Source: CAADGY01 sp900696665
GTDB lineage: Bacteria > Acidobacteriota > Terriglobia > Bryobacterales > Bryobacteraceae
NCBI GenBank assembly: GCA_035063885.1
Contig: JAPSFM010000076.1
Coordinates: forward strand, 1-25,401
Direction: 5' to 3'
DNA: 25,401 nucleotides
Shown here: piece by piece, positions 7,118 to 14,849 of the stretch
How the letters are laid out: every line of letters starts with the position of its first letter
How positions within the stretch are numbered: position 1 is the first letter of the stretch
Made by a program: the position numbers and the translations under genes
The notes under the pieces: model-generated
Told to the model about the DNA's origin: nothing
Databases searched by the model: none
Seen by the model: the letters and a program-made list of their open reading frames with translations, nothing else

Positions 7118-8617
7118 ATGACGCGACGATCGTTCGTGGGCGCGGCCGGGGCCGCTCCCGCCGGGCTGGCGGCAAGTTTGGAGATCACCGCTTTCGGTGC
7201 GGTGGGAGACGGCAAGCGGAACAGCCGCGCGGCAATTCAGCGCGCCATCGACGAGTGCGCCGGCCGGGGTGGCGGCGTAGTCCGCATCCCCCCGGGCAAA
7301 TTCGTGAGCGGCACGCTGCGCCTGAAGACCGGGGTGGCGATCTGGCTGGATCACGGTGCCGTGCTGGCTGCCTCGGGCGACCCCTCGCAGTATGAAGCGC
7401 GGCGCCCCACCGACCGCCTGCCGCCCAACTCCTGGGAGTGCGCCTTCATTCTGGCCGAGCGGATCGAGCGTGCCGCCATCCTTGGCTACGGCACCGTCAC
7501 CGGAGGCGGACTCTCGAAGCCGCGCGAGGGCCGCGAGCCGCTCCAGCCCTTCCGCCCCCGCCTGGTCTCCTTCGAGCACTGCCGCGATGTGCGCGTCGAG
7601 GGCGTCGCGCTGCGCGACGCGGACCGCTGGACCCTGCACTTCTACGACTGCGACAGCGTGCAGGCCCGCGGTCTCACCATCACCGCCCACTACGGCATCC
7701 CCAACAGCGATGGTATCGACGTAGACGGCTCTCGCAACGTGACCATCTCGGGCTGCGAGATCGTCACCGGCGACGACTGCGTAGTCATCAAGACCACCAA
7801 CTACCTGGGGGAGCCGCGTCCCTGCGAGAACATTACGGTCTCTAACTGCATGCTCTCCACCAAGGCTTCCGGCCTGAAGATCGGCACCGAGACGCATGCC
7901 GATTTTTCGAACATCGTCTTTTCCAACTGCACCATCTTCGGGAGCGGCCGCTACCGTCCCGACGGCGTGTGCCTGGAGGCGGTGGACGGCACGCGGGTGC
8001 GGGGCGTCTCGGTATCCAACATCGCCATGCGCGATGTGCGCACCCCCCTTTTCGTGCGGGTGGGCAACCGGCACGGGGCCAGCAGCCTGGAAGACGCGGT
8101 CATCTCCAACATCGTGGCGGTGAACGCCGATATGACCTCCTCGATCACCGGCATTCCCGCCCGGGCGGTGGAGAACATCGCGGTCAGCGACATGCGCATC
8201 GTCATGGCCGGCGGCACGCCGGCTTCACAGGCCGACATCGAAGTGCCGGAACGCGAGTCGGCGTATCCCGCCGGGCGCATGTTCGGCAACCTACCGGCCT
8301 ACGGCTTCTTCGTGCGGCACGCCCGCCAAGTGGATCTTCGCGGCGTCAGCCTGTCCTGCGAGAAACCGGACGGCCGGCCGGTCATCATCGCCGACGACGT
8401 AGAAGGCCTGGCGGTGGAAGGGTTGCGCGCCGAAGGCACGCTGCGGCTGAGGAACGTGCGCCGAGCCGTGGTGCGCGGGGCGCGCGGACGCGTGCGCGTT
8501 TCGGGCGCGCAGTCGAACGAGATCCGGCTGGTGGCTGAACGCCAGGCGCCGGAAAGCGAGATCGTGGAACGCGGGCCGGAAGTGCGGCCCGAAAGCGTCC
8601 GGGTGGTCATTCCATAA
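7118..8617 (+). CDS. GH28-like right-handed beta-helix protein A (polygalacturonase-like), Tat-type signal
   Basis: 499 aa. The N-terminus MTRRSFVGAAGAAPAG looks like a short twin-arginine signal. A pectate-lyase-superfamily N-terminus (ITAFGAVGDG, 23-32) leads into a beta-helix. GH28 motifs are present in part: NSDGIDVDGSRNV with Asp198, and TGDDCVVIK with Asp219/Asp220, the usual catalytic Asps. The GHG motif that normally follows is replaced by SGLKIGTET (251-259), and the RIK motif by a GVCLEAVDG region, so the catalytic His and the Arg/Lys pair are not seen. GH28 enzymes cut galacturonate-containing pectin backbones or related linkages. A GTG at 7109 could extend the protein by three codons, but AAGTGAG sits 8 nt before ATG 7118. 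Its stop overlaps the next gene's ATG by one base (TAATG). Confidence 0.88.
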   Translation: MTRRSFVGAAGAAPAGLAASLEITAFGAVGDGKRNSRAAIQRAIDECAGRGGGVVRIPPGKFVSGTLRLKTGVAIWLDHGAVLAASGDPSQYEARRPTDRLPPNSWECAFILAERIERAAILGYGTVTGGGLSKPREGREPLQPFRPRLVSFEHCRDVRVEGVALRDADRWTLHFYDCDSVQARGLTITAHYGIPNSDGIDVDGSRNVTISGCEIVTGDDCVVIKTTNYLGEPRPCENITVSNCMLSTKASGLKIGTETHADFSNIVFSNCTIFGSGRYRPDGVCLEAVDGTRVRGVSVSNIAMRDVRTPLFVRVGNRHGASSLEDAVISNIVAVNADMTSSITGIPARAVENIAVSDMRIVMAGGTPASQADIEVPERESAYPAGRMFGNLPAYGFFVRHARQVDLRGVSLSCEKPDGRPVIIADDVEGLAVEGLRAEGTLRLRNVRRAVVRGARGRVRVSGAQSNEIRLVAERQAPESEIVERGPEVRPESVRVVIP

Positions 8618-10075
8618 TGCAACGCGAGGCGCGGGACATCACGGCGTTCGGCGCGGTGGCCGGCAGTGCGAACAGCCGGGCGGCCACTCAGCGCGCCATC
8701 GACGAGTGCTCCGCGCGCGGCGGCATGGTCCGGATCCCGGCCGGGCGCTTCACTAGCGGCACGCTGCGGCTGAAGAGCGGGGTGGCGCTGTGGCTGGACC
8801 ACGGCGCGGTGCTCGCCGACTCCGGCGATACCGCCGAGTACGAGGCGCGGCGTCCCACCGACCGGCCGCCGCACGACGGTTGGGAATGCGCCTTGATCCT
8901 GGCCGAGCGCGCCGGCAACGTGGCGATCCTGGGGCACGGCACGATCACCGGCGGCTCCCTGACCAGGCCCATGGCCTTCGACGGCGACCGCCTGGCGCCT
9001 TTCCGCCCGCGCCTGGTCTCCTTCGAGTACTGCCGGGATGTGCGCGTCGAAGGCGTCACCCTGCGCGACCCGGACCGCTGGACCTTGCACTTCTATGCCT
9101 GCGACCACGTGCAGGCGCGGGCCGTCCGGATCTACGCCGGTTACCGCAGCGGCAACAGCGACGGAATCGACGTGGACTGTTCCCGCAACGTGGTGATCGC
9201 CGGCTGCGAGATCGTCACCGGCGATGACGCCATCGTGCTCAAGACCGGACACTTTCTCGGCGATCCGCACCCGTGCGAAAACATCACCATCACCAACTGC
9301 ACACTCTCCACGCACCGCACCGCGCTGAAGATCGGGACCGACACCTACGCCGATTTTTCAAACATCGCGATCTCCAACTGCGCCATCTTCGGGAGCGGCG
9401 AGAGCCGGCCGCACGGCATCTGCCTGCTGCCGGTGGACGGGGCGCGAGTGCGGGGCGTGGCCATCTCCAGCATCTCGATGCGGCACGTAAGCGCGCCCAT
9501 CTTTCTGCGCGTGGGCGCGAGAACGGCCCCCAGCGCGCTGTCGGACGTGACGATCCGCAATGTCGTCGCCGTCGACGCGGCGCTCGCCTCCGCCATCGGC
9601 GGAATTCCTTTACGGCCGGTGGAGAACGTTGCGGTGAGCGATGTGCGGCTGGTCATGACCGGAGGCGGCGACGCCTCCCTGGCGGAAAAGGAAGTGCCGG
9701 AACGAGAGGCGGCCTATCCGTCGGGCAGAATGTTCGGCCCGTTGCCCGCCTACGGTTTCTATGCGCGGCATGCCCGGGGGATCGACCTGCGCCGCATCAG
9801 CATCTTGTGCGGGAAGGCCGACGGGCGGCCGACGCTGGTGGCCGACGACGTCGCCGGGTTGGCGGTAGAGGGATTCGACGCGGAGGGTCCGGTGCGGCTC
9901 GCCAATGTGCGCCGGGGCGTGGTGCGCGGGACGCGGCCGCGTGAGGGTGTTGGGCGCGCGGACGCGGGACGTGCTGTTGGTTCCCGAGCGCCCGGCGGAT
10001 GCCGATTCATGGGAAAGGGGGCCGGAGGTGCCGCCGGATCGCGTGCGGCTGGCGGTCTCCGGCGAAATGGAGTAG
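8617..10075 (+). CDS. GH28-like beta-helix protein B, frameshifted near the C-terminus
   Basis: A close paralogue of GH28-like A over its whole length (easily alignable, well over half identical by eye). Asp182 in NSDGIDVD and Asp203/Asp204 in TGDDAIVLK are retained, and GHG is again replaced (TALKIGTDT). It begins directly at the ITAFGAV core and has no signal peptide, unlike copy A. The start codon overlaps the stop of copy A (TAATG). Around 9931-9936 the homology to copy A moves to another frame: the first frame degenerates into Gly/Ala/Arg-rich sequence, while the other gives RVRVLGARTRDVLLVPERP and WERGPEVPPDRVRLAV, matching copy A's end, and stops at TAG 10073-10075. So a 1-nt gain or 2-nt loss is present. 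Without correction the frame runs into the TonB receptor as one 1657-codon reading frame; I regard that fusion as an artefact or mutation. Confidence 0.82.
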
Positions 10076-10079
10076 CACC

Positions 10080-10096
10080 GGGCGGAATTTCCGCCC
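10080..10096 (+). other. Perfect hairpin between GH28-like B and the TonB receptor
   Basis: GGGCGGA, loop ATT, TCCGCCC form a 7-bp perfect stem starting 5 nt after the frame-corrected stop of GH28-like B. There is no T-run, so it is not a classical terminator. It could be an mRNA processing or stabilising element that separates receptor expression from the enzymes, and its position supports a gene end here. Confidence 0.4.
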
Positions 10097-10152
10097 CGCA
10101 ACAACGGCGGCCGCGGGCTGTAAAGACGCGCGCCGCGGAAAGGTTACCTGTA

Positions 10153-13100
10153 ATGCGAAGAAGCATTCTTCTTCTGCTGCCGTTCGCGGCGGCTCTGTTC
10201 GGACAGGAGTTCCGCGCCACCATCGTGGGCCGCGTCTCCGACAGTTCGGGTGCGGTCATTGCCGGTGCGCGCGTCACCGCCACCAACGTGGACACCAACA
10301 CGAATACCAACGCCACCACCACGGCAACTGGCGACTACGTGATTCCGGGACTGCAACCGGGCCGGTATCGCCTGACCGTGCAGACTCCCGGATTCAAGGC
10401 CTATATCCAGGATGGGATCACGCTTCAAGTTCAGGATCGTCCGGCCATCGACGTGACCCTCGAACCGGGTGAGGTCACCACCACCGTGACCGTCGCGGCG
10501 GAGACTCCACTGCTCGAAACCAGCACTGCGTCACGCGGCGAGGTGGTCTCGCAGCGGGAGGTGGAAAGCATGCCGATGAATGGGCGCAACGTGTTCATGT
10601 TGGGTACCCTCACTGCAGGTGTGACTTTCACCGCGCGCGGCGCCGGCAACTCCTTCATCCGCACCACTTCCACCGACGGCATGTCCTCCATCGCAGTCTC
10701 CGGCGGCGAGCCACGCAACAATGAGGCGGTTCTCGACGGCATTTCCACCCAAGGCGCCAACGGCACCATCCAGTTCGTGCCGTCGGTCGAGGCCACGCAG
10801 GAATTCAAAGTGCAAACCAACAACTTCGACGCGGAGTTGGGCCGCTTCACCGGTGGCGTCGTGAACGCCACGACCAAGTCCGGCACCAACCAGGTGCATG
10901 GGGTCCTCTACGAGTTTCTGCGCAACTCCGTGCTGAACGCCCGCGACACCTTCGCCGGCAGCAAGCCTCAATTCGGCTATAACCTGTTCGGTGGATCCCT
11001 CGGCGGCCCGGTCTATCTGCCCAAGCTCTACGACGGCAGGAACCGCACCTTCTTCTTCTTCAATTACGAAGGTTCGCGCGAGGGTGTGCCGCGGTCGGCC
11101 AACTATTCCGTCCCGACGCTCGCCCAGCGCAAGGGAGACTTCTCCACCACCTTCGTGCGGCTCTCCAACGGGCAGCCGCAGGCGCTCACTATCTACGATC
11201 CCGACACCACCCGCCTGGTCGGCAACATCAACATGCGCGATCCCTTCCCGGGCAACGTCATCCCCGGCAACAGGATCAACCCGGTAGCGGCGAACACCAT
11301 GAAGTTCTACCCGGACCCGAACGTTCCGGGGGATCCCATCACGGCCGCGAACAACTGGCGGATGGCCTACAAGGATCCCGTGCTTGACAACGGCGTGGTG
11401 GCGCGCATCGATCACCGCATCAGCGACCGGCACCAGATCTTCGGGCGCTATACGTGGCGTTACTCTTTCGTGGGATCGAACTCAGCCAATCCCATGAACG
11501 TGCTGCTCGGGACCAGCAACAACCGGCCCTCACACGGGATCGCCGTCGATGACACCTACACCCTGAACCCCACCACGGTGCTCAACATTCGCGCCGGTTT
11601 CAGCCGGCTCTCGCAGTTCAATCCCTCCAACAGCTACGGTTTCGACGCCAAGACCTTGGGTTTCGCGCCGCAGTTCGTCAACGCCCTGGAGGTGCCGGCG
11701 TTCCCGACCTTTACGATATCCGGCTACCAGACGCTGGGACGCTCGCCCCTGTCCAAGAACGCCCACGACAGCTACTCGGTGCGCGGCGGTATCAATAAGA
11801 TCACCGGCAGCCATTCGCTGCGCGCGGGTGCCGAGGCCCGGGTCCTGCGATCCAACATCCTCAGTCCGGCCAGCAATGCGGCCGGCACGTTCGCGTTCAA
11901 CAACGCGTTCACGCGCGGGCCGAACGCATCGGCGGCGAGCACTACGACGGGATCCAGTCTGGCGTCCCTGATGCTGGGGCTGGCGGCCAGCGGATCGGTC
12001 AGCAAGACGGCGGGCGATTCCGGACAGGTGCCGTACTACGGAATCTACATCCAGGACGACTGGCGCATCGCTTCCAGTCTGACCGTAAACCTAGGGCTGC
12101 GCTACGAGTGGGAGGGCGCCAACACCGAGCGCTACGACCGCTATAACCGTGGGTTCTTTTTCGACGTGGACAGTCCCATCGCCGCGGCGGTGAAAGCAGC
12201 CTACGCGCTGAATCCGATTCCAGAGATCAGCCCGGACCAGTTCCAGGTCCGCGGCGGGCTCGGCTTTGCGGGCGTGAACGGAGCACCCCGCGCCGTCACC
12301 GACATCGACCGGAACAACCTTGCCCCGCGCGTGGGCATCTCCTGGAAGCCCTTCTCCAAGACCGTGATTCGCGGCGGCTACGGCATCTTCTACGGCGCCA
12401 CCACTCAGTTGAGCGAACTGAAGCAGGGTTTCAGCCAGTCCACCCCATTCGTCGCCTCCGTCAACGAGGGCTTGACCCCCGAGAACCGGCTCACCAACCC
12501 CTTCCCCGACGGTATTCTGGAGCCACGGGGCGCCGCTCTCGGGCTGATGACTTACGTGGGGCAGGGCGCCAGCTTCGTGAACCTCAACCGGCAGAACCCT
12601 GCGGCGCAGCAGTTCCAGTTCGGCATCCAGCGCGAACTGCCGGCTGGCGTGCTGGTGGAGGCCGCCTACGCTGGAAATATCACCCACGCGCTTCCGGTAA
12701 ACGTCTCCCTCAACCACGTGCCCAAGCAGTACCAGGACACCGCCCGGGAACTGTTTCTCCAGACTAAGCGCAACTACCTAAGCGACACCTTTCCGAATCC
12801 TTTCCGGGGACTGGTCGAGACCGGCCTGACGGGATCCACCGTTTCGCGCACACAACTCCTGAGGCCGTATCCGCAGTTCACCAGCCTGACCAACGTGAAC
12901 GACAGCATCGGCAGCAGCCGGTACGATTCGCTTCAGATCAAGTTCACCAAGCGCATGTCTAAGGGCCTGATGTTCCGGGCCTCCTACACCAACTCGAAAA
13001 CGCTTGAGCGCCGGCGCTACCTCAATGCCCAGGATCGCGACGAAGGCCTGGATCTGACCCAAGAACTCGTCACCTATGACATCCCGCAACGCGTGGTGGT

Positions 13101-13590
13101 GAGCGGGCTCTGGGAGTTGCCCTTCGGTCCCGGCAAACCAATATTCAACTCGCCCCAGAGCTTCACAGGCAAGCTCATCGAGGGATGGCAATTGAACGTC
13201 GTCTACACGGCTCAAGGCGGCATCCCGCTGGTGATCTCCGGCGCGGAAAGCGTGGGGCGCTCGGCCGAGATTGGTTCCTCCGAACGCAATATCTGGAACT
13301 GGTTCGACCGTTCGGCGTTCCGCATCCGCGACACCCTGGAGTACGTCGCCACCTCGCGTCTGCCGGACCTGCGTTCGCACGGGCGCAACAACGTCGACCT
13401 GTCGCTGTTCAAGAACGTCGTGTTAGCCGAGCAGTTGAAGCTCCAGGTCCGCATAGAAAGTTTCAACGCGTTCAACCGGCCGGAGTATAACGTGCCGGAC
13501 ATGACCTTCGGCGGGCCGGCTTTCGGCACCATCTCCACCACCAACATCTTCGCCAGGCAGTTCCAGTTCGGGCTGCGGCTGGTGTGGTAA
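10153..13590 (+). CDS. TonB-dependent outer-membrane receptor with carboxypeptidase-regulatory-like domain (Oar-like)
   Basis: 1145 aa. The signal peptide MRRSILLLLPFAAALFG is followed by a carboxypeptidase-regulatory-like beta-sandwich (about 22-105, VGRVSDSSGAVIAGARVTAT to DVTLEPGE), a plug domain (about 115-240, with SMPMNGRNVF and EAVLDGISTQG), and a long beta-barrel ending in a terminal aromatic (FGLRLVW). Acidobacteria typically use such large Oar/SusC-like receptors. I chose ATG 10153 because a signal peptide follows it at once and GGAAAGG lies upstream; the same frame is open back to 8617 only because of the frameshift in GH28-like B. It would import oligosaccharides released by the neighbouring secreted enzymes, powered by TonB-ExbBD encoded elsewhere. 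No SusD-like lipoprotein is present in the window. I did not recognise a clear TonB box. Confidence 0.95.
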   Translation: MRRSILLLLPFAAALFGQEFRATIVGRVSDSSGAVIAGARVTATNVDTNTNTNATTTATGDYVIPGLQPGRYRLTVQTPGFKAYIQDGITLQVQDRPAIDVTLEPGEVTTTVTVAAETPLLETSTASRGEVVSQREVESMPMNGRNVFMLGTLTAGVTFTARGAGNSFIRTTSTDGMSSIAVSGGEPRNNEAVLDGISTQGANGTIQFVPSVEATQEFKVQTNNFDAELGRFTGGVVNATTKSGTNQVHGVLYEFLRNSVLNARDTFAGSKPQFGYNLFGGSLGGPVYLPKLYDGRNRTFFFFNYEGSREGVPRSANYSVPTLAQRKGDFSTTFVRLSNGQPQALTIYDPDTTRLVGNINMRDPFPGNVIPGNRINPVAANTMKFYPDPNVPGDPITAANNWRMAYKDPVLDNGVVARIDHRISDRHQIFGRYTWRYSFVGSNSANPMNVLLGTSNNRPSHGIAVDDTYTLNPTTVLNIRAGFSRLSQFNPSNSYGFDAKTLGFAPQFVNALEVPAFPTFTISGYQTLGRSPLSKNAHDSYSVRGGINKITGSHSLRAGAEARVLRSNILSPASNAAGTFAFNNAFTRGPNASAASTTTGSSLASLMLGLAASGSVSKTAGDSGQVPYYGIYIQDDWRIASSLTVNLGLRYEWEGANTERYDRYNRGFFFDVDSPIAAAVKAAYALNPIPEISPDQFQVRGGLGFAGVNGAPRAVTDIDRNNLAPRVGISWKPFSKTVIRGGYGIFYGATTQLSELKQGFSQSTPFVASVNEGLTPENRLTNPFPDGILEPRGAALGLMTYVGQGASFVNLNRQNPAAQQFQFGIQRELPAGVLVEAAYAGNITHALPVNVSLNHVPKQYQDTARELFLQTKRNYLSDTFPNPFRGLVETGLTGSTVSRTQLLRPYPQFTSLTNVNDSIGSSRYDSLQIKFTKRMSKGLMFRASYTNSKTLERRRYLNAQDRDEGLDLTQELVTYDIPQRVVVSGLWELPFGPGKPIFNSPQSFTGKLIEGWQLNVVYTAQGGIPLVISGAESVGRSAEIGSSERNIWNWFDRSAFRIRDTLEYVATSRLPDLRSHGRNNVDLSLFKNVVLAEQLKLQVRIESFNAFNRPEYNVPDMTFGGPAFGTISTTNIFARQFQFGLRLVW

Positions 13591-13594
13591 TGCG

Positions 13595-14836
13595 ATGACG
13601 GCCTCGACGAGCGGTGCAGGGACGTTCGCACATATCCTCTCGGGGTGGCCCAAGCGGCTCCCCGTGGCACTCATCGTGGCGGCATCGGCTGCCTTCGCCG
13701 GAAATGTCCGGACCGGTATCGACGTGCTGGCGGCCAGCGGCTTCCGGCAATTGGCGGGTAAGCGCGTCGGCTTGATCACGAACCATTCTGGGTTCGACCG
13801 GTCCGGCCGGCGCACCGTCGATCTGCTGGCCAAGGCCGGCAATCTCGAACTGGTTGCCATCTTCTCGCCGGAGCACGGGATCTCCGGCACGTCATGGGGA
13901 CGCGAGGGGCGCGCCGAATCCACCGACGCCGCCACCGGTGTCCCTATCCTCAACCTCTGGGGCAAGACACAGCGCCCCACTCCGGAGATGCTGCGCGGAA
14001 TCGACACCCTGGTCTACGACATTCAGGATGTCGGCGCCAGGTTCTACACCTACATGGCCACCCTGGGGGTGGCGATGGAGGAAGCGGCGGTCCACAAGAT
14101 CGAAGTTGTGGTGTTGGACCGGCCCAATCCCATCAACGGCGCAACCGTGGAGGGGCCGGTTCAGGACCCGGACCTGCTCGGCTTCGTGTGCTACTTTCCG
14201 ATGCCCGCGCGCTACGGCATGACCATCGGGGAGCAGGCCATGATGTTCAACGCCGAGAAGAAGATGGGGCTGAAGCTCACGGTCGTGAAGATGGAGAACT
14301 GGCGCCGCCGCGACTGGTTCGACCAGACCGGGCTGCGCTGGGTGAAGCCGTCGCCGAATCTCCGCGACTTCTATTCGGTGGTTTTCTACCCGGCTTTGAA
14401 CATGCTGAACATGAACGGCATGTCGATCGGGCGCGCCACCGAAAACCCGTACAACCTCCTCGGCGCGCCGTGGATCGACGGTGAGAAGCTGGCGGCGTAT
14501 CTGAACGGCCGCAAGATCGCCGGGGTAAGCTTCATTCCACTGCGTTTCACGCCGTCGGGCGACCGGTTCGGGGGGGAGGAGTGCGGCGGCGTCTTCGTCA
14601 ACCTGCTGGACCGCGAGCGGCTGAACACCGGACGGCTGGGCATCGAGTTGGTCGCGGCGCTCTGGAAGCTGTACCCGGGACAGTTCGTGCTCGACAGGAC
14701 GCTGCACCGCGTGGGATCGAGGAAGGTGCTCGCAGCCATACGCCGCGGCGACGACCCGGAGTCGATCGAGCGGGGCCTGCGGGCGGACCTGGAGCGATTC
14801 CGGCAAATCCGGGCCAAATACCTGCTCTACGAGTAA
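13595..14836 (+). CDS. DUF1343 protein, NamZ-like (GH171 exo-beta-N-acetylmuramidase family), divergent
   Basis: 413 aa with an N-terminal hydrophobic export segment (about 22-35, cleavage likely near AAFAG). Family hallmarks include TGIDVL at 40-45, GKRVGLITNHSG at 55-66, SPEHG with Glu93, YDIQDVGARFYTYM, DRPNPING and SPNL. Characterised NamZ proteins release N-acetylmuramic acid from peptidoglycan fragments outside the cytoplasm. The region where typical members have an EGTN...GRGT motif reads instead NMNGMSIGRATENPY, so this belongs to a divergent branch and its substrate may differ. The start lies 4 nt after the receptor stop. A peptidoglycan-type enzyme is unexpected in a uronate-like glycan operon. 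The family assignment is firm; the activity is uncertain. Confidence 0.88.
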   Translation: MTASTSGAGTFAHILSGWPKRLPVALIVAASAAFAGNVRTGIDVLAASGFRQLAGKRVGLITNHSGFDRSGRRTVDLLAKAGNLELVAIFSPEHGISGTSWGREGRAESTDAATGVPILNLWGKTQRPTPEMLRGIDTLVYDIQDVGARFYTYMATLGVAMEEAAVHKIEVVVLDRPNPINGATVEGPVQDPDLLGFVCYFPMPARYGMTIGEQAMMFNAEKKMGLKLTVVKMENWRRRDWFDQTGLRWVKPSPNLRDFYSVVFYPALNMLNMNGMSIGRATENPYNLLGAPWIDGEKLAAYLNGRKIAGVSFIPLRFTPSGDRFGGEECGGVFVNLLDRERLNTGRLGIELVAALWKLYPGQFVLDRTLHRVGSRKVLAAIRRGDDPESIERGLRADLERFRQIRAKYLLYE

Positions 14837-14849
14837 CGGGAGGGAACGC

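Noticed and set aside
5723..8074. Very long minus-strand open frame (783 codons) opposite propeller A and GH28-like A
   Set aside because: It is an antisense shadow of two well-supported genes, common in GC-rich DNA, with no family motif.
8617..13590. A single giant GH28-TonB receptor fusion protein
   Set aside because: The linking segment is low-complexity Gly/Ala/Arg sequence, the true GH28 end is readable in another frame, and the receptor has its own signal peptide and ribosome-binding site.
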